Notes: generated by a model from the letters alone, not told the origin. Positions 1 to 7,174 are shown, counted from the first letter of the stretch. The stretch: DNA of 17,368 nucleotides from CAZBRS01 sp964494475 (GCA_964494475.1 CAZBRS010000086.1:1-17368), one strand, 5' to 3'. Made by a program: numbers and translations.

Positions 1-984
1 CTTCTTCAACCCGCTCAGCATCTCCTTGATGCCGCCGAGCGCGCCGAGCGTGCCCGAGGCCTCGTAGGGGATGTAGACCACCTTGTTGTCGTGGCCCGAG
101 GTCATCTCCTTGAAGGTCTCGAGGTACTTCAGGGCCACCAGGTAGTTCACGGGGTCGCCGCCGCTGGTGGCGATGGCCTTGGTGATCACGGCCACGGCCT
201 GGGCCTCGGCCTGCGCCACGTTGATGCGCGCGGCGGCCTGGCCCTCGGCCTGCAGGATCTGCTGCTGCTTGTCGCCCTCGGCGCGGTTGATCTGCGCGAT
301 CTTGTAGCCTTCGGCCTCGAGGATGGCGGCCTGCTTCATGCCCTCGGCCTCGAGGATGGCCGCGCGGCGATCGCGCTCGGCGCGCATCTGCTTCTCCATG
401 GCGTCGCGGATCGCCCCCGGAGGGCTGATGTCCTGCAGTTCGACGCGGTTCACCTTCACGCCCCACTTGTCCGAGGCGGTGTCGAGGATGGCGCGCAGCT
501 TGCTGTTGATGGTGTCGCGGCTCGACAGCACCTCGTCGAGGTCGAGCTCACCCGCCACGTTGCGGAGCGTGGTCTGGGTCAGCTTCTCGATGGCGTCGGG
601 CAGGTTGGCGATCTCGTACACGGCCTTGGTGGGGTCGATGATCTGGAAGTAGAGCAGCGCGTTGATCTCGGTGACCACGTTGTCCTTGGTGATCACGTTC
701 TGGCGCGGGAAGTCGTAGACGGTCTCGCGCAGGTCGATGCGGGTCAGCGAGCGCTTCAGGATCATGTGACCCGTGGCGGTCTCGCGCCGCTCGCGCCAGT
801 CGATCTCGCGGGGCTTGTCGATGACGGGCAGGATCACGTTGATGCCCGACGTGAGCGTCTTGTGGTACTTGCCGAAGCGCTCGATGACCATGACCTCGGC
901 CTGCTTCACGATCACGAGGCCCTTGGCGATGATCACGATCACGAACACCGCGATGATCATGAGGACGATCAGACCCGACGTCAT
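1..984 (-). CDS. SPFH/band-7 membrane protein (stomatin/paraslipin type), 3' end outside window
   Basis: Membrane-anchored SPFH (stomatin/prohibitin/flotillin) scaffold protein. Proteins of this family form large oligomeric rings in the membrane and are linked to membrane microdomains and protein quality control. The 328 visible codons start with a single hydrophobic anchor (about residues 4-21, MTSGLIVLMIIAVFVIVII) followed by IVKQAEVMVIERFGKYHKTL, the typical entry to a band-7 domain. The segment VNRVELQDISPPGAIRDAM and the long Ala/Glu/Gln-rich coiled coil after it (ERDRRAAILEAEGMKQAAIL and onwards) are standard for the slipin-2 subgroup. The start ATG has a strong GGGAGGT ribosome site 4 nt upstream. 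The gene lies 35 bp after nfeD, and the nfeD-SPFH pairing is a well-known conserved operon. No stop codon is seen, so the C-terminus lies beyond the left edge. Family assignment is secure; the cellular role is inferred. Confidence 0.93.
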   Translation of the reverse strand, partial: MTSGLIVLMIIAVFVIVIIAKGLVIVKQAEVMVIERFGKYHKTLTSGINVILPVIDKPREIDWRERRETATGHMILKRSLTRIDLRETVYDFPRQNVITKDNVVTEINALLYFQIIDPTKAVYEIANLPDAIEKLTQTTLRNVAGELDLDEVLSSRDTINSKLRAILDTASDKWGVKVNRVELQDISPPGAIRDAMEKQMRAERDRRAAILEAEGMKQAAILEAEGYKIAQINRAEGDKQQQILQAEGQAAARINVAQAEAQAVAVITKAIATSGGDPVNYLVALKYLETFKEMTSGHDNKVVYIPYEASGTLGALGGIKEMLSGLKK

Positions 985-1019
985 GGCTACCTCCCGTTGT
1001 TGGTCCCGAACCACGGTCT

Positions 1020-1460
1020 TCAGAGGGGTCGCACCACCACCCGCGCTCCCTCGACGCGCACCACGATGACCGACGCGTCCTTGGCGATGGCCTGCAGGGC
1101 CTCGGGCGAGGCGCGCCAGTCTTCGCCCCCGACCAGCACGCGGCCGACGTCGCGCACCGGGTCGAGGGCCTCGGTGACCAGCCCGCGCTTGCCCACCAGC
1201 GCGTCGGCGTTGGTCTTGAGCCCCCCGCCCTTGGGCGCCAGGTGCCGCGAGACGACGGGCCGGATGCCGACCAGCATGGCCAGCGAGGCCACGCAGAAGA
1301 CCGCGATCTCCCAGAAGAGCCCGACGCCGAGCGGCGACACCAGCCCGGCCGCCAGGCAGCCCACGCCGAAGCAGGCCACCACGAAGCCGGGGGTGAACAC
1401 CTCGACGATCAGGAGGACCACACCCGCGACGATCCACGCGTGCCAGGGCTCGAGCTGCAC
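1020..1460 (-). CDS. nfeD: NfeD-family membrane protein (short form)
   Basis: 146-aa NfeD-type protein, the usual partner of SPFH proteins. The N-terminal half is hydrophobic, with about three to four membrane segments (WIVAGVVLLIVEVFTPGFV, VACFGVGCLAAGLVSPL, FWEIAVFCVASLAMLVGI). The C-terminal half (about residues 80-146) is a beta-rich OB-fold-like domain beginning near LVGKRGLVTEALDPVRDVGR and ending VVVRPL. I chose the GTG start (first residues M/V-QLEPWHAWIV) because GGAG lies 7 nt upstream and the hydrophobic segment follows at once; no ATG fits. It lacks the ClpP-like protease domain of long NfeD proteins, so it is the short form. It is the first gene of the operon with the SPFH gene downstream and is divergent from the endopeptidase gene. 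Confidence 0.9.
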   Translation of the reverse strand: MQLEPWHAWIVAGVVLLIVEVFTPGFVVACFGVGCLAAGLVSPLGVGLFWEIAVFCVASLAMLVGIRPVVSRHLAPKGGGLKTNADALVGKRGLVTEALDPVRDVGRVLVGGEDWRASPEALQAIAKDASVIVVRVEGARVVVRPL

Positions 1461-1494
1461 CGTCTGTCTCCGCGTTCTGACGCTTCGGGGGTCG

Positions 1495-1523
1495 ACGGTA
1501 GCCCGAACCTTCGGGGGGCGCAA
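1495..1523 (-). promoter_or_regulatory. Candidate sigma-70-type promoter of nfeD-SPFH operon with internal palindrome
   Basis: On the minus strand TTGCGC (1523-1518) is followed after 17 bp by TACCGT (1500-1495), at a suitable distance from the GTG at 1460. The spacer contains CCCGAACCTTCGGG (1503-1516), a 6-bp inverted repeat with a 2-nt centre, which could be an operator or an RNA hairpin. Matches to consensus are only moderate (3 of 6 and 3-4 of 6), so this is a suggestion. Confidence 0.3.
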
Positions 1524-1622
1524 GGGGCGTCTGTCCGTGGGCGCACACCTCGGTCGGACCCCACATTCTTGCCCTCCCCCGGATCCTCCCCGACAATGGG
1601 CTGTCCTCGGGAGGTCGCGCCG

Positions 1623-3197
1623 GTGTCCTACGTGCTCGCCATGCTCCTGCTGCTGTCCCAGCCGTTCCCGGCCGAGGACGAGCCCACGCTCTCGGTGGGG
1701 CACCCCTGGAGGGGCTCGCTGCAGGCCGGCCGCTCCATCTGCCCCCTCGACGGGCCGCTGCTGCACGCCTACTCGTGCCGGCGCGGGCTGGGGTGGGGCA
1801 CCGCGCCCCTGGTCGAGCTGCTGGTGCACGTCGCCGAGCGGCTGCGGGCCGAACACCCCGAGCTCAAGCTGGTGGTCGGCAACCTGAGCCGCCGGAGCGG
1901 CGGGGAGATCCCCTTCAGCGTCTCGCACCAGTCGGGGCGCGACGCCGACCTGGGCTTCGTGCTCGTCGATCGCAAGGGGCGCCAGCACCTGCCCCTGCCG
2001 CTGGTGCACATCCGCGACGTCCCGCGACTCGACGGCCGCGACGAGGGCCAGTACGCGCGCTTCGAACCGGGACCCAACTGGACGATCGTGCGGGCGCTGG
2101 TGTCGGACCCCCGCGTGCAATGGGTCTTCGTCGCCGATCACCTCAAGGACGCCATGCTCGACTGGGCCCGCGCCCACGACGAGGACCCGACCACGCTGAT
2201 CCGCGCCGAGTTCGTGCTGAAGCAGCCGTCGACGTCCACGCCCCACGACGACCACTTCCACGTGCGCCTGTACTGCGACGACGACAGCCGCCTGGCCGGG
2301 TGCATCGATCGCCCGCCGCTCTGGAGTTGGGCCGACAGCCGCTCCGACGCGTTCGAGGAGCACGTGGCCCACCTGGTGCGGGCGTGGCAGAGCGGCGACG
2401 ACGCCCTGCGCGCCGACGCGCTCCGGCGCCTGACGCGCTACGAGCGGGTCGACCTGGCCGCCGAGGTGATCGACGCCTGGCCCCTGGCCGACGCCGAACT
2501 TCGGGAGCTCGCGCGCACCTACCTGGCGCGCCTCGACCTGTCGGCCGTGGCCGCGCGGTTGCTCGACCGCGCCGCGGCCCTGCTGCCCTCCGGAGAGGGC
2601 GTCGAGCTGCTCTCGGTGGCCCGCGATCTGCCCACGCACCTGGTCGATCGGCTGCTGGCCCGGGCGGCCGGCGACCCCGGACTGCCCGCGACCGCCCGCC
2701 TGGCGGTGCTCCGGCTGGCCCGGGGCGCGGGCGGCCCCGCCCCGCTCCACGGGCTCGTCGAGGCCTGGCAGCCCTTCGGCGTCGACGAACGCCGCGCGCT
2801 GCTCGAGTCGACGCGCTTCGTCCTCAATCACTCGTTCAAGAGCGTCGAGGCGCTCGCGGCGTTCCTGCACGCCCACGAGCAGGACGACGGCACCGATCTG
2901 CTGCTCGCGTCGTTGCCGGGCATCTGCAACGGCGATCGGTTGGTGTTGCCCCGCGTGGCCGAGCAGATCCTGAAGGGCGGCATGCGGCGCACCACCGCCG
3001 TGCGCATCCTCGAGCGCATGTTCGGCACGTCGTTCCCCGACACCTACAGCAACACCCGCATGTACCAACGCTGGACCACCCTCATCGGCAACCACCCCGG
3101 CCTGTTCCGCCTGCCCTGCGAGTGGAAGGAGATCCGGCGCGTGCTCGAGGGCTCCACCGAGCCGGCCAAGAAGCCGGTGCCCGGCGCGTCGACCTGA
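1623..3197 (+). CDS. Secreted penicillin-insensitive murein endopeptidase (M74/MepA-type) with long C-terminal extension
   Basis: Predicted LAS-type zinc endopeptidase that cleaves peptidoglycan cross-links in the periplasm. From the GTG start (GGGAGG 8 nt upstream) a short signal sequence VSYVLAMLLLLSQPFPAED precedes the enzyme. SHQSGRDADLGF (residues 101-112) supplies His102 and Asp109, and PHDDHFHVRLYC (207-218) supplies the HxH ligand pair 211-213. These are the hallmark M74 zinc motifs. VGNLSRRSGG just before the first motif and the QWVFVADHLKDAML stretch also fit the family. MepA-type proteins are usually about 270-300 aa; this one is 524 aa. Residues from about 240 onward are a helical, Leu/Ala/Arg-rich region that may be HEAT-like and has no motif I recognise. 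An upstream ATG at 1596 is in frame, but it would put charged residues before the signal and lacks a ribosome site. The gene is divergent from nfeD. Confidence 0.88.
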   Translation: MSYVLAMLLLLSQPFPAEDEPTLSVGHPWRGSLQAGRSICPLDGPLLHAYSCRRGLGWGTAPLVELLVHVAERLRAEHPELKLVVGNLSRRSGGEIPFSVSHQSGRDADLGFVLVDRKGRQHLPLPLVHIRDVPRLDGRDEGQYARFEPGPNWTIVRALVSDPRVQWVFVADHLKDAMLDWARAHDEDPTTLIRAEFVLKQPSTSTPHDDHFHVRLYCDDDSRLAGCIDRPPLWSWADSRSDAFEEHVAHLVRAWQSGDDALRADALRRLTRYERVDLAAEVIDAWPLADAELRELARTYLARLDLSAVAARLLDRAAALLPSGEGVELLSVARDLPTHLVDRLLARAAGDPGLPATARLAVLRLARGAGGPAPLHGLVEAWQPFGVDERRALLESTRFVLNHSFKSVEALAAFLHAHEQDDGTDLLLASLPGICNGDRLVLPRVAEQILKGGMRRTTAVRILERMFGTSFPDTYSNTRMYQRWTTLIGNHPGLFRLPCEWKEIRRVLEGSTEPAKKPVPGAST

Positions 3198-3324
3198 CGC
3201 CCCTCCGACTGCCACCTGCCTGCTCCACCCGGAGTGCGGCTTGTTACTCCACCTGCCCGGCATCGCTCGTGCCCGATCGCGGCGCAGCGGCCTCAGGGGC
3301 CCTCTTCATCGCACGGCGTCGAGT

Positions 3325-3340
3325 TGGCACGGCCCCTGCA
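3325..3340 (+). promoter_or_regulatory. Near-consensus sigma-54 (-24/-12) promoter for the 3375-5618 gene pair
   Basis: The sequence TGGCACGGCCCCTGCA matches the sigma-54 consensus TGGCACG-N4-TTGCA at every defined base except the first T of TTGC. The invariant GG (3326-3327) and GC (3338-3339) have the required 10-bp spacing. The predicted start of transcription near 3350 leaves a leader of about 25 nt carrying GGAGG ahead of the ATG at 3375. A sigma-54-dependent activator is encoded at 7175-8593, but I see no evidence that it is the one acting here. Confidence 0.72.
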
Positions 3341-3374
3341 ACAAGGGAAGCAGGCCGCCACCCCTGGAGGAAAC

Positions 3375-4553
3375 ATGCTCTCTCCGATGCTTCGAAAGGC
3401 CGCGCTCGTCCTCGTGCTCCTGGTCCTGGCCCCGGCTGCCGTCGTCGCCGCCGACACGACGGTGTGCGTCGACGTGGTCTTGCAGAGCGCCAACGGCGAC
3501 GCCCCGGCCGGCGACGGGCGCGTCCCCGACGCCGCGCCCTCCGCCGCCCTCGCCCCGAGCCGCGTCGAGGGGCCCAGCGAGGCCGAGGTGCTGGCCGCGA
3601 TGCGCGCGGCCGGGGTGCTCGACGGGGCGCTGCCGCCCACTCCCTATGTGCCGCTCGGCCAGAGCCCCGAGGTCTACCTGAAGCGCCTGCTCGAGCACTT
3701 CGTGACCCACGAGCCCGGCTACGTGGCCGTGGGGCAGGGCTGCGGCCAGCACCTGCAGGTCGAGCTGTACCCACTGTCGGAGGGCTGGACGGCCTTCGCC
3801 CGCTACAGCGCCAACGGCCGCGAGGAGCGCGTCGACCACCTCTACCCCGACGAGCTCAGCCAGTTCGCCGAGCGCGCGGTCACCGCGCTGCTCCGCGACG
3901 TGCCCATCTCGACCACCCTGCTGCGCGACACCGTGCTGCGCGCCGACTCGATGCAGTCGGTGCAGACCGTGAAGGGCACGCACCACTTCGGCGTGGCGCT
4001 CGGCACCCAGATGCGCGGGGGCCAGGTCGACACGGCGCAGAGCGACGGCAAGGCCGCCAACGACTTCCGCTTCTTCTCGCCCATGACGCTGGGCGCCGGC
4101 TACCGCGCCAAATTCGAGAACTGGGGCCTCGAGGCGGGCACCCGGCTCGGCATCGGCACCTCGAAGCAGTCGCCGAACAAGAACAACGGCGGCGGTCACG
4201 TGGACCTCGACGGCCTCTGGAGCCTGTCGCTGCACGTCCAGCGTTACCTCGATCCGCGCGGGCTGCACTCGTTCTACCTGGGCGCCGGCTCCACGTTCGA
4301 AGTGGCCTGGTTCTCGGTCATCAAGACCCAGGCCAAGCGCGAGTACAGCGACGATCCGCGCAACTCGCTGATCGTGGGCGGCCTCGACGTCGACCTGGTG
4401 GCCGGTTGGGAGTTCCTACGCGCCAGCCGCGTGCAGTTCTACCTGCAGGCCGAGGCCAACCTGCCGGCCTACGTGATGCAGAGCTCGAACTCGGACGGCG
4501 ACCTGAACACCTGGATGCCCGGCATCTCGATCCAGTTGGGGATGCTGTTCTAG
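3375..4553 (+). CDS. Secreted protein of unknown function, predicted C-terminal outer-membrane beta-barrel
   Basis: 392 aa. A clear signal peptide (MLSPMLRKAALVLVLLVLAP, cleavage likely after AAVVA) is followed by VCVDVVLQ, a proline/alanine-rich linker (about residues 38-90), a small globular region around GQGCGQHLQVELYPL, and then a C-terminal half rich in alternating polar/aromatic strands (HHFGVALGTQMRGG, MTLGAGYRAKF, SFYLGAGSTFEV, QFYLQAEANLP). It ends in ISIQLGMLF. A terminal Phe after an alternating strand is typical of BAM-inserted barrels. The start ATG has GGAGG 5 nt upstream. It is paralogous to the next gene: both begin with a C-x-D-V segment, share C-x-x-HLxVEL and an A-R-x-N stretch, and end in Phe. 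The pair lies 24 bp apart behind a sigma-54-type promoter. I do not recognise a named family; the barrel is inferred from the strand pattern only. Confidence 0.85.
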   Translation: MLSPMLRKAALVLVLLVLAPAAVVAADTTVCVDVVLQSANGDAPAGDGRVPDAAPSAALAPSRVEGPSEAEVLAAMRAAGVLDGALPPTPYVPLGQSPEVYLKRLLEHFVTHEPGYVAVGQGCGQHLQVELYPLSEGWTAFARYSANGREERVDHLYPDELSQFAERAVTALLRDVPISTTLLRDTVLRADSMQSVQTVKGTHHFGVALGTQMRGGQVDTAQSDGKAANDFRFFSPMTLGAGYRAKFENWGLEAGTRLGIGTSKQSPNKNNGGGHVDLDGLWSLSLHVQRYLDPRGLHSFYLGAGSTFEVAWFSVIKTQAKREYSDDPRNSLIVGGLDVDLVAGWEFLRASRVQFYLQAEANLPAYVMQSSNSDGDLNTWMPGISIQLGMLF

Positions 4554-4577
4554 GACCCGGAGCAATCGAGGCCTCCC

Positions 4578-5618
4578 ATGAAGCCCAGGAACCTCGCCCC
4601 CGACGCCGCCCGAAACCTCACCCCCAACCCCTCTCCGTCAAGCGGAGAGGGGAGCCCGGAAGACTCCCCCTCTCCATCGATGGAGAGGGGGTCGGGGGGT
4701 GAGGTTACCTGGGCGCTCCTCCTCCTCGTCGTGTTCTTCCTCTCTTCGCCCGCCCACGCCGCCACGACGCTCTGCCTCGACGTGCGGGCCCCCGAGGGCG
4801 CGCTCGCGGGGCTGCGCGCGCTGCTGGTCGACGAGGTCGCCCACCACCCCAGCCACCTGCTCCTGGAGCGGGACTGCGCCTCGCACCTCGCGGTCGAGCT
4901 GGTCGAGATCGACGGCGCGCGCTTCCTGACCGCGCGCGCCAACGACGCCGTGCCCGTGCGCTACGCGGTGCGGGAACCCGAGGCGCTCAGCGAGGTGGTG
5001 CGCGAGGCCGTGGCAGCCACGCTCGGCACCGACCCCGTCATGCTGGCCGAGGATCCCACGCGCCTCTCGGCCGTGCAGCGCGCGAGCCACAGCATCCTGC
5101 AGCGTGGCGTCACGCGCTGGCGCGTCGAGCTCTTCGAGGCCCTGATCCGCAGCCGCCCGGACCCGTGCTTCGCCTCGGGCGTGGCCTTCGGCGTGACGCG
5201 CGGCTCGGAGAGCTGGCTGGTGGCCCTGCGCCTCTACGTGGCCGGCTCGCCCCAGGCGCGCCAGGCGGAGCAGCGGAACCTGCGCCTGGCCTCGGGCCTC
5301 GACGCCGGCCTCACCTGGGAGGCCTCGGCGCGATCGGCCACGTCGTTCTACACCCACGCCGGCTTCGGGCTGCAGGTGCTGCAGTTCGTGGGCCTGCCCT
5401 CCGACGCGACGGGCGGGGCCGACTCGCTCGTGAAGGTCGGCGCGGTGTTCCAGGGTCGCGTGGGCCTGCGCTTCCTGCGCCACACCGACGCCGATCTCGA
5501 CGTGTTCGTCGGAGGCTACGTGCCGCTCTTCAACACCAACGACGTCGACTCGCCCCTGCTCGGAGAGGGCGGGCTCTACACTCCCAGCGTGCAGGTGGGC
5601 GTGGGCGTCGGGTTCTGA
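4578..5618 (+). CDS. Secreted protein paralogous to 3375-4553, predicted beta-barrel, N-terminus carrying an in-frame repeat insertion
   Basis: 346 aa from ATG 4578. The mature part begins at AATTLCLDVRAPEG after a hydrophobic signal core WALLLLVVFFLSSPAHA. The N-terminal domain (ERDCASHLAVELVEIDG, FLTARANDAVPVRYAVREPE) mirrors the upstream paralogue. The C-terminal half alternates strands (FYTHAGFGLQVLQFVGL, AVFQGRVGLRFLRH, DLDVFVGGYVPLF) and ends VQVGVGVGF, as expected for an outer-membrane barrel. Oddly, the basic start MKPRN is separated from the hydrophobic core by about 30 residues encoded by a palindromic repeat (LTPNPSPSSGEG...MERGSGGEV). An in-frame ATG at 4680 inside the repeat could be the working start. 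The ribosome site for 4578 is weak (GGAG about 13 nt away). The 3' end overlaps the convergent diguanylate cyclase gene by 43 bp. Function unknown. Confidence 0.82.
   Translation: MKPRNLAPDAARNLTPNPSPSSGEGSPEDSPSPSMERGSGGEVTWALLLLVVFFLSSPAHAATTLCLDVRAPEGALAGLRALLVDEVAHHPSHLLLERDCASHLAVELVEIDGARFLTARANDAVPVRYAVREPEALSEVVREAVAATLGTDPVMLAEDPTRLSAVQRASHSILQRGVTRWRVELFEALIRSRPDPCFASGVAFGVTRGSESWLVALRLYVAGSPQARQAEQRNLRLASGLDAGLTWEASARSATSFYTHAGFGLQVLQFVGLPSDATGGADSLVKVGAVFQGRVGLRFLRHTDADLDVFVGGYVPLFNTNDVDSPLLGEGGLYTPSVQVGVGVGF
4614..4706. repeat. 93-bp palindromic repeat element inserted in frame in a coding region
   Basis: The ends are perfect 12-bp inverted repeats, AACCTCACCCCC (4614-4625) and GGGGGTGAGGTT (4695-4706). 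Inside lie two hairpins: CCCCTCTCCG / CGGAGAGGGG (4628-4637, 4643-4652) with a 5-nt loop, and a perfect 26-bp palindrome at 4666-4691 centred on ATCGAT. The element is translated as LTPNPSPSSGEG...SPSMERG. From memory, very similar TPNPSPxxGEG peptides turn up in conceptual translations of unrelated bacteria, which points to a widespread miniature palindromic element. No copy is seen elsewhere in this window. Confidence 0.85.
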
Positions 5619-6865
5619 CAGGCGACGTGCGTCGCCCCGATCCCGCGCTCGACCAGATCTTCGGCGAAGACGACGGCGCTCGTCGCGACCCGGTCTCGCC
5701 CCGCGTTCTTGGCCGCATAGAGCGCACGGTCGGCCGCGATGACCACGTCGTCGGGGCACGCTCCGCGCCGGGGCAGGCAGGCGGCCACGCCCAGGCTGAT
5801 CGTCACGAGGCCGTAGGGGGAGCTCACGTGCGGGATGGCGGCCTCTCTCACGGCCACGCGCACCGCCGCAGCGACCGTCATCGCCCCCGCCTCGGCGGTG
5901 CCGGGCAGGACGACCGTGAACTCCTCGCCGCCGTACCGCGCCAGGACGTCGCAGGGGCGGCGAATCGACGCCTGGATGGCCGAGGCGACCGCCTTCAGGC
6001 AACGATCTCCCGCCGGGTGGCCATACGTGTCGTTGAACGCCTTGAACCAGTCGATGTCGGCCATGATCACCGCGAGGGGCGCGCCTTCCCGGAGGCTGCG
6101 CTTCCACTCGCGCAGCAGGGCCTCGTCGAACGCCCGACGATTCGGCACCTCGGTCAAGGGGTCGGACCACGCCAGCTTCACGAGGCGCTCGTTCGAGGCT
6201 TCGAGGCCCTCGTTGGCCGAGACGAGCTGGGCGGCCTGCTGTTCGATCACGAGCTGCTGGAGCACCGCCCGAGTGCGCGTGGCGTTCAAGCCTGCCGTGA
6301 CCACCAGGACCGCGGCCGTCATCGCGCCGAGGTTCGCGAGGTCGGCCAGGCGCACCACGGGATCTCCGGGAGCGAACGCGATGCAGGTAGCCAGCAGCGC
6401 CGTCCCCGGGAGGAACACGATCAACGCCTCACGCGCCCGGAACCACAGAAAGGACGTGACGAAGAACACGGCGAGGAGGAACGGGTCGAGGTCGGGCTTG
6501 GTCCTCCGCGTGAACACGTTGAGCGCGGCGACCACGACGACGAGCAGGACCAGGAACACGAGGCCGCGCCGATCCACGTCGAACAGCGACCGCGCGGGCG
6601 CTCCGGCCCGGCGGCGAGAACGCCACAGGTAGACACCGACGAGCACCGCCAGGGAGGCGTGAAGCGCCGAAACCGCCCAGACATCGCCCTGCGTGGGGTT
6701 CCCCGCCAGCAGTCGGTTCATCCCCACGTCGACGAACAGGAGCATGGTCAGCGCGACCGCCAGGCCTGTCCACGCGACCACGCGCAGGGGCTGTTCCCTC
6801 GACGCGATCCGGGCCTCGTCGACGCGCGAACGCTCGAATGCGGTCAAGGCGCCATCCCAGGTCAT
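5576..6865 (-). CDS. Membrane-bound GGDEF diguanylate cyclase with intact inhibitory site
   Basis: 429-aa enzyme predicted to make cyclic di-GMP from two GTP. About six hydrophobic segments occupy residues 28-220 (LRVVAWTGLAVALTMLLFV, WAVSALHASLAVLVGVYLW, GLVFLVLLVVVVAALNVF, FLLAVFFVTSFLW, ALIVFLPGTALLATCI, LGAMTAAVLVVTAGL). A short linker coil (LVIEQQAAQLVSANEGLEA) then leads to the GGDEF domain from DPLTEVPNRRAFDEAL. The active site is GGEEF (312-316), an active variant. RPCD (303-306) lies exactly five residues before it and forms the product-inhibition RxxD site. ADIDWFKAFND and ISLGVA are also typical. The start ATG follows GGGGGAG. A 35-40-residue tail after the domain has no known match. 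The gene is convergent with, and overlaps by 43 bp, the gene ending at 5618. A PilZ receptor lies at 11360-11737. Confidence 0.95.
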   Translation of the reverse strand: MTWDGALTAFERSRVDEARIASREQPLRVVAWTGLAVALTMLLFVDVGMNRLLAGNPTQGDVWAVSALHASLAVLVGVYLWRSRRRAGAPARSLFDVDRRGLVFLVLLVVVVAALNVFTRRTKPDLDPFLLAVFFVTSFLWFRAREALIVFLPGTALLATCIAFAPGDPVVRLADLANLGAMTAAVLVVTAGLNATRTRAVLQQLVIEQQAAQLVSANEGLEASNERLVKLAWSDPLTEVPNRRAFDEALLREWKRSLREGAPLAVIMADIDWFKAFNDTYGHPAGDRCLKAVASAIQASIRRPCDVLARYGGEEFTVVLPGTAEAGAMTVAAAVRVAVREAAIPHVSSPYGLVTISLGVAACLPRRGACPDDVVIAADRALYAAKNAGRDRVATSAVVFAEDLVERGIGATHVACQNPTPTPTCTLGV

Positions 6866-6932
6866 CGCTCCCCCTCGATAGGAACGAACACGAGGCTATC
6901 ACGCCCTGCGCTGATGAGCCATTATTTCGAGG

Positions 6933-6960
6933 TTGCCGCCAACGTGATCGCCCCTACCAT
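6933..6960 (+). promoter_or_regulatory. Possible sigma-70-type promoter for the 58-aa membrane protein
   Basis: TTGCCG (6933-6938) and TACCAT (6955-6960) are separated by 16 bp and lie 35 bp before the ATG at 6995, in a stretch of lower GC than its surroundings. Four of six bases match in each box. The assignment is weak. Confidence 0.25.
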
Positions 6961-6994
6961 TTCGTCGAGACGACCGAACCGAAGAGGCCCCACG

Positions 6995-7171
6995 ATGACC
7001 CCCACCCGCAAGACCTGGCTGAAGCGCGGCCTGGGCCTCGCCCTCGGCGCCAGCGCCGGCTTCGCGTACTACACGTTCGTCGGCTGCACCTCGGGCGGCT
7101 GCCCCATCTGGCAAGATCCCTTCATCAGCACGGGCTTCGGGGCCGTCTTCGGCTCGCTGCTGGTCTGGTAA
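6995..7171 (+). CDS. Small membrane protein, DUF6132-like
   Basis: 58-aa protein: a basic start MTPTRKTWLKR, a glycine/alanine-rich membrane segment GLGLALGASAGFAYYTFVGC, a short loop TSGGCPIWQDP, and a second hydrophobic segment FISTGFGAVFGSLLVW. The pattern FVGC-x-(S/T)-G-x-CPI followed by (Y/F)-IST-x-(Y/F)-GA and a hydrophobic end is what I recall of the DUF6132 small membrane family, whose function is unknown. The two cysteines flanking SGG may matter, but no role is known. GAGG lies 7 nt before the ATG. The gene stands alone, divergent from the diguanylate cyclase, and its stop codon is separated by 3 bp from the stop of the convergent response regulator. Alternative: an unrelated small hydrophobic protein. 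Confidence 0.75.
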   Translation: MTPTRKTWLKRGLGLALGASAGFAYYTFVGCTSGGCPIWQDPFISTGFGAVFGSLLVW

Positions 7172-7174
7172 TCC

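Noticed and set aside
91..1887. Long plus-strand open frame antisense to the SPFH and NfeD genes.
   Set aside because: It is a shadow frame: the opposite strand carries clear family motifs with good ribosome sites.
1020..3263. A 747-codon open frame on the minus strand antisense to the endopeptidase.
   Set aside because: Only its last 146 codons (NfeD) show protein character. The rest is Arg/Gly/Gln-rich low-complexity sequence created by antisense reading of a GC-rich gene.
1775..4702. A 975-codon plus-strand open frame spanning two genes.
   Set aside because: Composition is almost entirely Arg/Ala/Gly/Pro, it crosses the boundary of two well-supported genes in another frame, and there is no motif or ribosome site.
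5165..6990. Plus-strand reading frame running through the barrel gene and the diguanylate cyclase into the small membrane protein.
   Set aside because: Only the final 58 codons have a sensible start and protein character; the rest is antisense to the GGDEF gene.
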